Positions 16,203 to 25,070 of a DNA stretch of 64,000 nucleotides are shown in pieces (position 1 is the stretch's first letter; each line of letters begins with the position of its first letter). Where the stretch lies: NCBI RefSeq assembly GCF_000956475.1, contig NZ_JYJB01000007.1, forward strand, positions 186,001-250,000, written 5' to 3'. The stretch is from Microbacterium hydrocarbonoxydans. GTDB taxonomy: Bacteria; Actinomycetota; Actinomycetes; Actinomycetales; Microbacteriaceae. Position numbers and translations under genes: made by a program. The notes below the pieces were generated by a model. The model searched no databases, had not been told where the DNA came from, and saw nothing but the letters and a program-made list of their open reading frames with translations.

Positions 16203-18732
16203 CCACTGCGGCACCGGCTTCGTCGGAGGCAGCGAGGTCGACGGTCGCCGAGATGCGCCAATCGTGATCACCAGCGGGGTCGTCGATGATCTGATGGACG
16301 GTCCATTCGGTCGCACCCTGCGTGATCAGCAGCAGCTGGGCGCTGCGGGCATCAGGGCCGGTGAGGATCTCGTCGTGCTCGGCGAAGTACGCGTCGAGCG
16401 CGGCATCCCACCCCGCGGTCCCGAGCGACGGGTCGAGCTCGGCCAGCGCCTCGACGGCCTCGCGCGCGGCGAGCTGCACCCGGCGGAACAGCTCGTTGCG
16501 CACCAGGATGCGGAAGGCACGCACGTTCGAGGTGAGTCGCTTGGGCGCGGGCGGGACGATCGGCTCGTCGTCGCCCTTCGACAGGCTCAGGGACCCAGGG
16601 GAGACGCCGTGCACGAGCTCCTCCCACTCGTCGAGCAGGCTCGAGTCGACCTGACGCACGAGCTCGCCGAGCCACTCGATGAGATCTCTCAGATCGTCGT
16701 TCTTGAGTTCTTCGGGGATCGTCTGCGAGGCTGCGCGGTAGGCGTCGGAGAGATAGCGCAGCACCACGCCCTCGGAGCGGGCGATCTTGTAGAAGGCGAC
16801 GTATTCCCCGAACGACATGGCTCGCTCGTACATGTCACGCACGACGGACTTCGGATGCAGCTCGAAGTCGCGGATCCACGGCTGCGCGGCGCTGAAGGTC
16901 TCGAAGGCGGCGCCGAGCAGCTCATCGAGGGGCTTCGGGTAGGTGATCTGCTCGAGCAGCTCCATACGCTCGTCGTACTCGATCCCCTCGCGCTTCATCT
17001 CGGCCACGGCCTCACCGCGAGCCTGGAACTCCTGCTGGCTCAGGACCGCTCGCGGATCGTCGAGGGTCGCCTCCACGATCGAGATCATGTCGAGCGCGAA
17101 CCCGGCCGAGTCGGGATCGAGCAGCTCGAAGGCCGCGAGCGCGAACGGCGACAGCGGCTGGTTGAGGGCGAAGTTCGGCTGCAGGTCGACGGTGAGGCGT
17201 ATGGTCGGGCCCTTCGACGAGCTCAGGGACCCACCATCCTGGGTCGCTGAGCCTGTCGAAGCGTCGACCTGCTCGACCACGCCTGATTCGAGGAGGGTGC
17301 GGTAGATGCCGATGGCGCGCAGGGCGAGCTCCCGCTGTCGAGCGCGGGGCTCGTGGTTGTCGTAGATCAGAGCGCGCATGTTGCCGAAGACGTCACCGCC
17401 GCGGGCGATCACGTTGAGCATCATGGCGCTGGTGATCTGCATGTGCGAGGTGAGCGTCTCGGGAACCGCGTCGATGAGCTTGCGGAAAGAGGGCTCGCCC
17501 CACGATACGAAGCCGTCAGGAGCCTTCTTGCGGATCAGCTTGCGCTTCTTCTTGGGGTCGTCGCCCGCCTTCTTGATGGCCGCCGCGTTCTCGGTCTCGT
17601 GCTCGGGAGCCTGCGCCACCACGGTGCCGGCGGTGTCGAAGCCCGCACGGCCGGCCCGCCCCGCGATCTGATGGAACTCTCGCGCGTTGAGCTGCCGCAT
17701 CCGCTGTCCGTCGAACTTCGTCAGCGCCGTGAGCAGCACCGTACGGATGGGCACGTTGATGCCGACGCCGAGGGTGTCGGTGCCGCAGATGACGCGCAGC
17801 AGTCCGCGCTGGGCGAGCTGTTCCACGAGTCGCCGGTACTTCGGCAGCATGCCCGCGTGGTGCACGCCGATGCCCGCGCGCAGGAATCTCGAGAGCGTCT
17901 TGCCGAAGGCGGTCGTGAAGCGGAACTCCGCGATCAGGGCCGCGATCTCATCCCGCTGCTCTCGTGTCGCGATCTTCGTGCTCGACAGCGCCTGCGCACG
18001 CTCCATGGCGGCGGCCTGCGAGAAGTGCACGACGTAGATCGGCGCCTGCCCCGTGCTCAGAAGGTCCTCGATGGTCTCGTGGATCGGCGTGAGCTCGTAG
18101 AAGTAGTGCAGCGGCACGGGCCGCTCGACGCCTGTGACGGATGCCGTGTGGCGCCCGGTGCGCCGGGTGAGGTCGGCCGCGAGCTCGGTGACGTCGCCGA
18201 GCGTCGCCGACATGAGGATGAACTGCGCCTGCGTCAACTCGAGCAGCGGCACCTGCCACGCCCAGCCGCGGTCGGGGTCGGCGTAGAAGTGGAACTCGTC
18301 CATCACGACCTGGCCGACGTCGGCATCCGCTCCCTTGCGCAGAGCGAGGTTCGCGAGGATCTCCGCCGTGCAGCAGATTATGGGAGCGTCGGCGTTCACC
18401 GAGGAGTCGCCCGTGATCATCCCGACATTCGAAGCGCCGAAGATGTCGACCAGGGAGAAGAACTTCTCGCTCACGAGCGCCTTGATCGGGGCGGTGTAGT
18501 AACTGCGTCGGCCGGCGACCATCGCTGCGAAATGCGCGGCGATCGCCACCAGTGACTTTCCGGTGCCGGTGGGCGTGGAGAGGATGAGGTTGTTGCCTGA
18601 GACGATCTCGATGACGGCCTCGTCCTGCGCCGGGTACAGGCTGATGCCGGTGGATTCGGCCCACTCGACGAACGCCAGGTAGACGGCGTCCGCGTCGGAT
18701 CCGTCAGGCAGGGAGGTGTGGTCGAGGAGCAT
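16174..18732 (-). CDS. DEAD/DEAH-box helicase with DUF3516 C-terminal domain
   Basis: 852 residues of the Ski2-like SF2 helicase group common in actinobacteria: Walker A STPTGTGKS, TAPIKALVSEK, Walker B DEFH, SAT motif MSATLGD, and motifs V-VI GVGINVPIRT and QIAGRAGRAG. The DUF3516 region fills the last 450 residues. It probably acts on structured RNA; the exact substrate is unknown. Two linkers ([10 protein letters not shown] and STGSATQDGGSLSSSKG) are encoded by inserted dispersed repeats. The ATG at 18732 fits the domain start. Confidence 0.9.
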   Translation of the reverse strand: MLLDHTSLPDGSDADAVYLAFVEWAESTGISLYPAQDEAVIEIVSGNNLILSTPTGTGKSLVAIAAHFAAMVAGRRSYYTAPIKALVSEKFFSLVDIFGASNVGMITGDSSVNADAPIICCTAEILANLALRKGADADVGQVVMDEFHFYADPDRGWAWQVPLLELTQAQFILMSATLGDVTELAADLTRRTGRHTASVTGVERPVPLHYFYELTPIHETIEDLLSTGQAPIYVVHFSQAAAMERAQALSSTKIATREQRDEIAALIAEFRFTTAFGKTLSRFLRAGIGVHHAGMLPKYRRLVEQLAQRGLLRVICGTDTLGVGINVPIRTVLLTALTKFDGQRMRQLNAREFHQIAGRAGRAGFDTAGTVVAQAPEHETENAAAIKKAGDDPKKKRKLIRKKAPDGFVSWGEPSFRKLIDAVPETLTSHMQITSAMMLNVIARGGDVFGNMRALIYDNHEPRARQRELALRAIGIYRTLLESGVVEQVDASTGSATQDGGSLSSSKGPTIRLTVDLQPNFALNQPLSPFALAAFELLDPDSAGFALDMISIVEATLDDPRAVLSQQEFQARGEAVAEMKREGIEYDERMELLEQITYPKPLDELLGAAFETFSAAQPWIRDFELHPKSVVRDMYERAMSFGEYVAFYKIARSEGVVLRYLSDAYRAASQTIPEELKNDDLRDLIEWLGELVRQVDSSLLDEWEELVHGVSPGSLSLSKGDDEPIVPPAPKRLTSNVRAFRILVRNELFRRVQLAAREAVEALAELDPSLGTAGWDAALDAYFAEHDEILTGPDARSAQLLLITQGATEWTVHQIIDDPAGDHDWRISATVDLAASDEAGAAVVTVTGVDRL
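16574..16600. repeat. TTCGAC-GCTCAGGGACC repeat inside the helicase gene
   Basis: CCCTTCGACAGGCTCAGGGA followed by CCCAGGG; in frame on the minus strand it encodes [10 protein letters not shown] in a charged linker of the DUF3516 region. Confidence 0.85.
17210..17262. repeat. Inverted pair of TTCGAC-GCTCAGGGACC repeats inside the helicase gene
   Basis: A forward unit (17211-17234) and an inverted unit (17241-17262) face each other across a 6-bp gap and form an imperfect hairpin of about 20 bp. In frame they encode STGSATQDGGSLSSSKG in the helicase. This paired layout is the typical full form of REP/BIME-like elements. Confidence 0.85.
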
Positions 18733-18755
18733 CCTTCGATCATCCCCTACCTAGC

Positions 18756-18846
18756 GCGTTCACAACTCCTCAAACATCGGGGGCGGATATGTCTGCCGAA
18801 CGCGGATCCGGTGCCCGCCGGCCGTTCCTTGAGGAGTTGTGAACGC
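18756..18846. repeat. 85-bp inverted-repeat element, copy 1
   Basis: Perfect 18-bp arms GCGTTCACAACTCCTCAA (18756-18773) and its complement (18829-18846) enclose 55 bp. It lies between the helicase start and the deoD end. A second element with the same arms and the same 55-bp inner length is at 49.25-49.34 kb, although the inner sequences differ. Confidence 0.92.
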
Positions 18847-18900
18847 CGGCGGCTCGGCAGGTGGCGAGGTCGCGGCGGCCACGGCGGCCTGAACCACGGA

Positions 18901-19611
18901 TCAGGCGGTCGCCGCGCGCAGCGCGATGCGGATCATGTCGCCGAAGGTCTGCTCGCGCTCCTGCGCCGTCGTCTCCTCCCCGGTGACGATGTGGTCGGAC
19001 ACGGTGCAGATGCTCAGCGCCCGCCGACCGTAGAAGGCGGCGAGGGTGTACAGACCGCTGGTCTCCATCTCGACCCCGAGCGCACCGTGCTGCACGAACG
19101 GCTCGGTGAGCTCGGGACGCGTGCTGTAGAACTGGTCGCTCGAGAACAGCAGGCCGACGTGCACGGCCGACTCGAGCTCTTCGGTCTCGCTCGCCTCGAC
19201 CGCCGCGCGCAGGAGCGAGAAGTCGGCGACGGGTGCATAGTCGAGCCCGTGGAACCGCACCCGGTTGATGCCCGAATCGGTGCACGCCCCGTTCGCGATG
19301 ATGATGTCGCGCACCTTCAGCTTCTCGGTCAGCGCGCCGCACGAGCCGACTCTGACGATGGTCTGCACGTCGTACGAGTCGAACAGCTCGTTCGCGTAGA
19401 TCGCCATCGACGGCTGCCCCATGCCGGAGCCCTGCACCGAGACGCGGTGCCCGTTCCAGGTGCCGGTGAAGCCCAGCATGCCTCGGGTCTCTGTGTAGAG
19501 CTCGGCATCCTCGAGGAACGTCTCCGCGATCCACCTGGCCCGAAGGGGATCGCCGGGGAAGAGGACGACGGGGGCGATCTGACCGGGTTCGGCGGCGATG
19601 TGGGTGCTCAT
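18901..19611 (-). CDS. deoD: Purine-nucleoside phosphorylase DeoD
   Basis: 236 residues, the size of hexameric DeoD enzymes. Phosphate and ribose-site segments are FPGDPLRARWIAE, GSGMGQPSMAIYANEL, RVGSCGAL and GVEMETSGLY; the catalytic Asp lies in CTVSDHIVTGE. It cleaves purine (deoxy)nucleosides with phosphate in salvage. The ATG at 19611 gives the family N-terminus MSTHIAAEPGQIAP. Monocistronic by layout. Confidence 0.93.
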   Translation of the reverse strand: MSTHIAAEPGQIAPVVLFPGDPLRARWIAETFLEDAELYTETRGMLGFTGTWNGHRVSVQGSGMGQPSMAIYANELFDSYDVQTIVRVGSCGALTEKLKVRDIIIANGACTDSGINRVRFHGLDYAPVADFSLLRAAVEASETEELESAVHVGLLFSSDQFYSTRPELTEPFVQHGALGVEMETSGLYTLAAFYGRRALSICTVSDHIVTGEETTAQEREQTFGDMIRIALRAATA

Positions 19612-19730
19612 GGCTTCAGCGTAGCCAGCGCCTCTGCGCGCCGCGCCGCGCAGAGGGTGGCCGCGGGCATCCGTCTCTGGCACCATCGGAGCACGGATGC
19701 GGTGACCTGCGCCGCACAGAAGGGACGACG

Positions 19731-21245
19731 ATGTCCGATCAGATCTTCATGTACGCGGCGCTGGGCGTGTACTTCGCCGGCATGCTCCTCATCGGCTACA
19801 TCGCCTTCAAACGCACCGATGATCACGAGGACTACATGCTCGGCGGGCGCAATCTGCCGCCGTGGGTCGCGGCGATCAGCGCGGGCGCCGCCGACATGTC
19901 GGGCTGGCTGGTGATGGGTCTTCCCGGAGCCATCTACGCCGCGGGCCTCATCGAGGCGTGGATCGCGATCGGCCTCACGATCGGCGCCTACCTGAACTGG
20001 CGGCTGGTCGCCCCTCGGCTGCGAGCGTACACCGAGGTCTCGCGCAACTCGATCACGATCCCCAGCTACTTCGAGAACCGGCTGCGCGACACGACCCGCT
20101 CGCTCCGAGTGGTCTCCGGCCTCATCATCCTGGTCTTCTTCACGCTCTACATCTCCTCGGGCATGGTCGCCGCCGGCGTCTTCTTCGAGAGCTCGTTCAA
20201 CGGCGACTACATGTTCGGGATGCTCCTGGTCGGCGCGATCACGCTGCTGTACACGCTGTTCGGCGGATTCCTCGGTGCGTCGCTCACGGATGTCGTACAG
20301 GGGCTGATGATGGTGATCGCTCTGATCGTGGTGCCGGTCGCTGCCGTCGTCGCGATCGGAGGCCTGGAGGAGACCGGCACGCTCATCGCCGACACCGCGG
20401 GCGCCGGCCACCTCTCGCTGTTCGGCGGCACCGCCGTCACGGGCGGGACGATCCTCGCGATCGTGTCGGCGCTGGCGTGGGGTCTCGGCTACTTCGGGCA
20501 ACCGCACATCGTCGTGCGATTCATGGCGCTGCGCACGCCGCAGGAGGCGAAGAGCGCTCGCCGCATCGGCATCTCGTGGATGGTGCTGTCGATGCTCGGC
20601 GCGGTCGTGTCTGGTCTCGTCGGCATCGCGTACATGGCCCAGCGCGGGATCGAGCTCGACAACCCGGAGACCGTCGTGCTGCTGATGTCGCAGACGCTGC
20701 TGCATCCGTTCGTGGCCGGCCTCGTGCTCGCCGCCGTCCTCGCGGCGATCATGAGCACGGTCTCGAGCCAGCTCGTGGTGTGCTCCTCGGCACTCGTCGA
20801 GGACCTGTACAAGGTCGCGCGCAAGACGCCTCCCTCGCAGAAGCGGCTCGTGCTGATGGGGCGGATGGCCGTGCTCGTCGTCGCGATCGTCGCGATCCTG
20901 CTCGCGATCAGCCCGAACGACTCGATCCTCGGTCTCGTGTCGTTCGCTTGGGCGGGCTTCGGCGCCGCATTCGGCCCGATCATCCTGCTGAGCCTGTTCT
21001 GGCGCAAGCTCACCAACTGGGGCGCGCTCGCCGGCATGTTCGTGGGCGCGGCGACCGTGTTCGTCTGGAAGGCGCTGAACACCGGACTGTACGAGCTGCT
21101 GCCCGCGTTCGTGCTCGCGTTCGTCGCGGCGATCGTGGTGAGCCTCGCCACCTACAAGCACAACGAGGAGATCCAGCAGGAGTTCACCGACACCGGAACG
21201 ATGCTCGCGGTGCCCCGCCCGCACGCGGTCGGCGACACCCCGTGA
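19731..21245 (+). CDS. putP: Sodium/proline symporter PutP
   Basis: 504 residues, 13 predicted TM helices of the SSS family. It opens with MYAALGVYFAGMLLIGYIAF and the conserved region DYMLGGRNLPPWVAAISAGAADMSGW lies in TM2. Further features are RNSITIPSYFENR, GGFLGASLTDVVQG and FGQPHIVVRFMA, all PutP-like. It imports proline with Na+ as carbon/nitrogen source or osmoprotectant. Divergent from deoD by 119 bp. Confidence 0.92.
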   Translation: MSDQIFMYAALGVYFAGMLLIGYIAFKRTDDHEDYMLGGRNLPPWVAAISAGAADMSGWLVMGLPGAIYAAGLIEAWIAIGLTIGAYLNWRLVAPRLRAYTEVSRNSITIPSYFENRLRDTTRSLRVVSGLIILVFFTLYISSGMVAAGVFFESSFNGDYMFGMLLVGAITLLYTLFGGFLGASLTDVVQGLMMVIALIVVPVAAVVAIGGLEETGTLIADTAGAGHLSLFGGTAVTGGTILAIVSALAWGLGYFGQPHIVVRFMALRTPQEAKSARRIGISWMVLSMLGAVVSGLVGIAYMAQRGIELDNPETVVLLMSQTLLHPFVAGLVLAAVLAAIMSTVSSQLVVCSSALVEDLYKVARKTPPSQKRLVLMGRMAVLVVAIVAILLAISPNDSILGLVSFAWAGFGAAFGPIILLSLFWRKLTNWGALAGMFVGAATVFVWKALNTGLYELLPAFVLAFVAAIVVSLATYKHNEEIQQEFTDTGTMLAVPRPHAVGDTP

Positions 21246-21252
21246 GTACGAC

Positions 21253-21915
21253 TCAGCCCTGACGCCTGACCATCTCGCCGATCCACGCCGGGGCGAACGG
21301 CGAGGTGCAGCCGGGCGCCGTCGGGTAGTCGGCGAGCACCTGCAGGCGCTCACCGATGTCGAGCGCTCTGGCCCGCAGGCCCGGGTGATGGATGCCGATG
21401 GTCGCGAGTGCCTCGTTCATGGCCCACTGCTTGCGCGGCGGAGCGTCTTTCATGTCGCTCTCGATCTCGTCGAGCAGCGCGTCGAGGTCGAGCCCGTCCG
21501 GCGACTTCGCCACCCGCACCCAGGTCAGCGACCAGCCGGCGGCTGCGACGGTGTCGGCCGGATCGCGCATCCAGCCCTCGCGGAGCTCCTCGGCGAGGGG
21601 CGTCTTCTTCAGCACGTAGTTGACGAACCAGTCGTTGACCTTCGGCGGCTGCTGCTCGCGCAGCATCGCGTCGAGGTCGGCAGCGTCGAACTGCCGAGGA
21701 GTGCAGATCAGCAGGGCGAGCAGTCGCGCGGGGGTCTCACCCGTCGCCCAGAGCTCGACCGCCAGTTCGGGCGAGGACTTGATGCGCTTCGCGAGCGCCC
21801 GAAGCCGGGCGAGATTCATGCCGTGGTCGTCGCCGCGCTTCTCGTTCGCCGCTCGCACCTTGGGGTCGTCGAGGGCTGCGAGCTCGTCGAGAGCCTCGGT
21901 CAGGGTCGTGGACAT
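21253..21915 (-). CDS. DNA alkylation repair (AlkD-like HEAT-repeat) protein
   Basis: 220 residues, all-helical, with paired-helix repeats as in AlkC/AlkD-type glycosylases: GMNLARLRALAKRIKSSPELAVELWATGE, KVNDWFVNYVLKK and KQWAMNEALATIGIHH. This family removes bulky or alkylated bases without base flipping. It could also be a non-catalytic HEAT-like relative. The 3' end faces putP with a 7-bp gap. Confidence 0.75.
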   Translation of the reverse strand: MSTTLTEALDELAALDDPKVRAANEKRGDDHGMNLARLRALAKRIKSSPELAVELWATGETPARLLALLICTPRQFDAADLDAMLREQQPPKVNDWFVNYVLKKTPLAEELREGWMRDPADTVAAAGWSLTWVRVAKSPDGLDLDALLDEIESDMKDAPPRKQWAMNEALATIGIHHPGLRARALDIGERLQVLADYPTAPGCTSPFAPAWIGEMVRRQG

Positions 21916-21934
21916 GGCGTCAGCGTACGCGACC

Positions 21935-22501
21935 TCAGCTCCAGTCGAGCTGTCTGCGCACGAAGGGCGCCGACGCAGGGCAGCCGTCGTCGGTCACCCG
22001 GTCGAGAGGCTCATGATGCAGCAGAACCCCGGACGATCCGAAGCGCCGCTGCAGCGCCGTGTAGGCCTTGGCCATGAGCGGCCCGCTGTCGTTCGTGCGG
22101 TCGCCCGCACGCAGCATCGAAGGGTGGGCGTAGATCACGAGCTCGGTTCCCGCATCCGTATTCCTGGCGCAGGCGATCGCGAGCGTGAGGGCGACGCGGG
22201 GCCAGAACAGGGGGATCATGTTCATCGGGAAGTCGCCGTACTCGAACATCGGCGTGGAAGCCCAGAGGCCGCGCGTGGGGCGTCCGATCGTCAGCGCCTG
22301 TGCCACCCACGGCGCGGCCGCGGCCATCAGCCGCGGCTGCCGTGGCGTGGTGTCGAGGGCGAACCGCGCGCCGCGTAGAGCGGTGATCGCGTACTGCAGG
22401 GCTTCGGCGGGATCCGCTCGCACCACGAGCCTCGCTCCACGGATGCCCCGGCGATCAGTGCCGGGGCCGATGCGGGCGCTGCGTCCGTTGCCTGAGTACA
22501 C
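21935..22501 (-). CDS. Conserved hypothetical protein, 188 aa
   Basis: Soluble, Arg-rich N-terminus, then mixed alpha/beta with no membrane segment or recognised motif. GTG start at 22501 has a purine-rich GGAAGGGGAAAGGG site upstream, which supports it. It lies 19 bp upstream of the AlkD-like gene in the same direction and may share its transcript. Function unknown. Confidence 0.6.
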   Translation of the reverse strand: MYSGNGRSARIGPGTDRRGIRGARLVVRADPAEALQYAITALRGARFALDTTPRQPRLMAAAAPWVAQALTIGRPTRGLWASTPMFEYGDFPMNMIPLFWPRVALTLAIACARNTDAGTELVIYAHPSMLRAGDRTNDSGPLMAKAYTALQRRFGSSGVLLHHEPLDRVTDDGCPASAPFVRRQLDWS

Positions 22502-22618
22502 GCTGCCCTTTCCCCTTCCCTCTCGATTCCAGCGTACGGCGGTGGCGTGCCTCCCCGCCGACGTGGGAGGGTTGCGGGTGAGGGAGGACGCGACCGCGTC
22601 ATGTGGAGGGGTTCACAA

Positions 22619-24064
22619 ATGAACAGATTCTTTCAGCGATCCGTCGGGCTGGCGGTGATCATCATCGTGCTGCTGGGCGCCGGGCTGCTGGTCTGGGGCA
22701 TCGTCGTCACGGATCCGCCGACCCTCTGGGACCCGGTGCATCTGACGCTGGCCGGCATCTGGCAGATCATGTACAGCGCCGAGCTGCCGAACCTCGACAT
22801 CATGGCGGTCGCTCTCGGGCTCGCACTGCTGATGGTGCTGTTCGTGGTGATCAGCGAGCGCGTGGTCGCCAGTCGCTACCGCACGGCGGGCAGCGAAGTC
22901 GCCAAGCTCACCCTGGCGCCCCGAACCGTGATGGAGCGCACCCGCGGAGTCTTCGCGGGTGACGTGACGGTGACGGTGCTGATCCCCGCGCACAACGAGG
23001 AGAAGTCGATCCCGGCGACTCTGGTGTCGCTCATGCAGCAGAGCACCCCTCCGAACCGCATCCTCGTCGTCGCCGACAACTGCACCGACCGCACCGTCGA
23101 GGTCGCGAGGGCTCATGGCGTCGACGTGTTCGAGACCGTCGGCAACACTCACAAGAAGGGCGGCGCTCTCAATCAGGCGCTGCAGAACCTGCTGCCGACC
23201 CTCGGCGACAACGACACCGTGATGGTGATGGATGCCGACAGCCAGATCGGCGACGACTTCCTCACCGAGGCGGTGCGGCGTTTCACCGACGACCGCGCTC
23301 TGATGGCCGTGGGCGGCCTGTTCGAGGGCGAGGACGGCCACGGCCTGCTCGGCCAGTTCCAGCGCAACGAGTACATCCGCTACCAGCGCGAGATCCGTCG
23401 CAGGAAGGGGCGCGTGTTCGTGCTCACCGGCACGGCATCCGTGTTCCGCGCCTCGGCTCTCCGCGCGGTCGCCGATGCGAGAGGAAGCCAGATTCCGGGC
23501 ACGAAGGGCGAGGTGTACGACACCTTCGCCCTCACCGAGGACAACGAGCTCACGATCGCCCTGAAGTCACTCGGCGCGCTGACGATCTCTCCCGTGGCGT
23601 GCACGGTCGTGACAGAGCTGATGCCCGGGTGGCGGATGCTGTGGGCGCAGCGCCTGCGCTGGCAGCGCGGCGCCCTGGAGAATCTCGGCGAGTACGGGCT
23701 GACCCCGCAGACCCTGCGGTACTGGTCTCAGCAGATCGCGATCGGCTACGGCGTGCTCGCCCTGTTCAGCTACTTCGCGCTGATCCTGCTGATGATCTTC
23801 GCGATGGACACCTGGGTGTGGTTCCCGTTCTGGCTGGGCGTCGGCGTGCTGTTCGCGATCGAGCGCACCGTCACGGCGTGGAAGGGCGGATGGCGCGCGC
23901 GGCTCGTCGCGGTGCTCATCTTCCCCGAGCTGGTCTACGACTGCTTCCTCAACCTGGCGTTCCTCAGGGGCGTGTTCGAGATCGCCTTCGGCCGCAGCGC
24001 CACCTGGAAGCACGTCGACCACGGCGGTGCGAAGTCCGAGACCGCGAAAGGGGTCGCGTCATGA
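22619..24064 (+). CDS. Membrane glycosyltransferase family 2 (polysaccharide synthase type)
   Basis: 481 residues. Two N-terminal TM helices precede a GT2 domain: VTVTVLIPAHNEEKSIPATL, VVADNCTDRT, MDADS metal site, EDNELTIAL and the QRLRWQRG motif of processive synthases. Two or three C-terminal TM helices follow. The Q-x-x-R-W signature relates it to PgaC, cellulose and hyaluronan synthases, so it probably polymerises and extrudes a beta-linked sugar chain. ATG at 22619 has GGAGGGG upstream; an in-frame ATG at 22601 is possible. Coupled to a small TM protein and beside EAL/GGDEF genes. Confidence 0.88.
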   Translation: MNRFFQRSVGLAVIIIVLLGAGLLVWGIVVTDPPTLWDPVHLTLAGIWQIMYSAELPNLDIMAVALGLALLMVLFVVISERVVASRYRTAGSEVAKLTLAPRTVMERTRGVFAGDVTVTVLIPAHNEEKSIPATLVSLMQQSTPPNRILVVADNCTDRTVEVARAHGVDVFETVGNTHKKGGALNQALQNLLPTLGDNDTVMVMDADSQIGDDFLTEAVRRFTDDRALMAVGGLFEGEDGHGLLGQFQRNEYIRYQREIRRRKGRVFVLTGTASVFRASALRAVADARGSQIPGTKGEVYDTFALTEDNELTIALKSLGALTISPVACTVVTELMPGWRMLWAQRLRWQRGALENLGEYGLTPQTLRYWSQQIAIGYGVLALFSYFALILLMIFAMDTWVWFPFWLGVGVLFAIERTVTAWKGGWRARLVAVLIFPELVYDCFLNLAFLRGVFEIAFGRSATWKHVDHGGAKSETAKGVAS

Positions 24065-24270
24065 TCGTCGGCACCGGCATCCTGCTCCCCGCCGAATGGC
24101 TGCAGACCGAGTGGTTCAGCGTGCTGGCCACCTTCGTGGCCATCAACACCCTGATCTATGTCGTGCTCGGCGTGATCAAGATCATCCCGAAGTTCCGTCT
24201 GCGCCGGTCGTACACCGGCGCGAGCAGGAGGTCAGAGACCCGGAGCATCCACCCCGATGCTCCGGTGTAG
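24061..24270 (+). CDS. Small single-TM partner of the GT2 synthase
   Basis: 69 residues with one TM helix at about 19-42 (FSVLATFVAINTLIYVVLGVIK) and a basic cytosolic tail. The ATG overlaps the synthase stop (ATGA), indicating a coupled partner, comparable in position and size to PgaD-like accessory subunits, though I see no sequence similarity to claim. Its 3' end overlaps the convergent EAL gene by 39 bp. Confidence 0.72.
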   Translation: MIVGTGILLPAEWLQTEWFSVLATFVAINTLIYVVLGVIKIIPKFRLRRSYTGASRRSETRSIHPDAPV

Positions 24271-24981
24271 ATCGGCGAGCACCTCACCGATCTGAGAGGC
24301 GGCGGCGGGGAAGCCGAGGTGGTATCCCTGGGCGTAGTCCGAGCCGAGTTCGCGTGCCCGTTCGACCTGCTCGGCGTCTGAGACGCCCTCGACCAGGACG
24401 CTCGCGCCGGCTGCGCGTGCGGCTGCGAGCAGCGCCGTGAGTCGCGCCTTCGCGTCGAGGTCGTCGGCGACCTGCCAGAACAGGGCGCGGTCGATCTTGA
24501 CGACGTCCGGTCGCAGCACGGTGATCCGGTTCTCATCGGCGCACACCGCGCCGGCGTCGTCGACCAGCAGGGTGCCGCCGAGTTCCGTCACCCGCTCGCG
24601 GACCGTGGCGAGGTCGGCGGTCGTCGCACCCTCGTAGATCTCCAGCCCCCACTGGCGGGGGAGATCACGCAGCATCTCGGCGAGCTCGGGGCGCAGGATC
24701 GTCGCGCCGGAGGCGTTGAAGGTGACCGACAGCTCGGCGGGAAGCGCGTGCATCGCCTCGATCGCCTGCTCGATCAGGAGAAGCTCGAGCTCGGCCCTGA
24801 TGCCCATCGATCCCGCGCGATCGAGGTGGAGGGGCGGCGGCGCTCCGTCTTCGAAGCGCGCCAGCGCCTCGAATCCGACGACCCGCCACTCATGAAGGTC
24901 GACGATCGGCTGGAACACGATCGTCGCGCGGGGGAACTCGGAAAGGATCCCTGCAGCGTCTGCGCGCCCGCGATTTGTCAC
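24232..24981 (-). CDS. Stand-alone EAL-domain protein (c-di-GMP phosphodiesterase)
   Basis: A 249-residue cytosolic EAL domain. Catalytic positions appear kept: E-A-L in GFEALARFEDG, Asn in TFNASG, Glu in GLEIYEG, Asp-Asp in LLVDDAG, Lys in VVKIDRA, Glu in VLVEGV and Gln in YAQGYHLG. The loop-6 region after VDDAG departs from DFGTGYSS, so activity may be reduced. It would linearise c-di-GMP. Convergent on the GT2 pair and divergent from a GGDEF gene 90 bp away. Confidence 0.88.
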   Translation of the reverse strand: MTNRGRADAAGILSEFPRATIVFQPIVDLHEWRVVGFEALARFEDGAPPPLHLDRAGSMGIRAELELLLIEQAIEAMHALPAELSVTFNASGATILRPELAEMLRDLPRQWGLEIYEGATTADLATVRERVTELGGTLLVDDAGAVCADENRITVLRPDVVKIDRALFWQVADDLDAKARLTALLAAARAAGASVLVEGVSDAEQVERARELGSDYAQGYHLGFPAAASQIGEVLADLHRSIGVDAPGL

Positions 24982-25070
24982 GGTTCACCTTATACCCGGG
25001 ACTATTGCGGGTCCGTCTCCCAGGGGATCCGGGTACTCTGTGACGGGAGACGCGCACCTGGGGAGGATGC

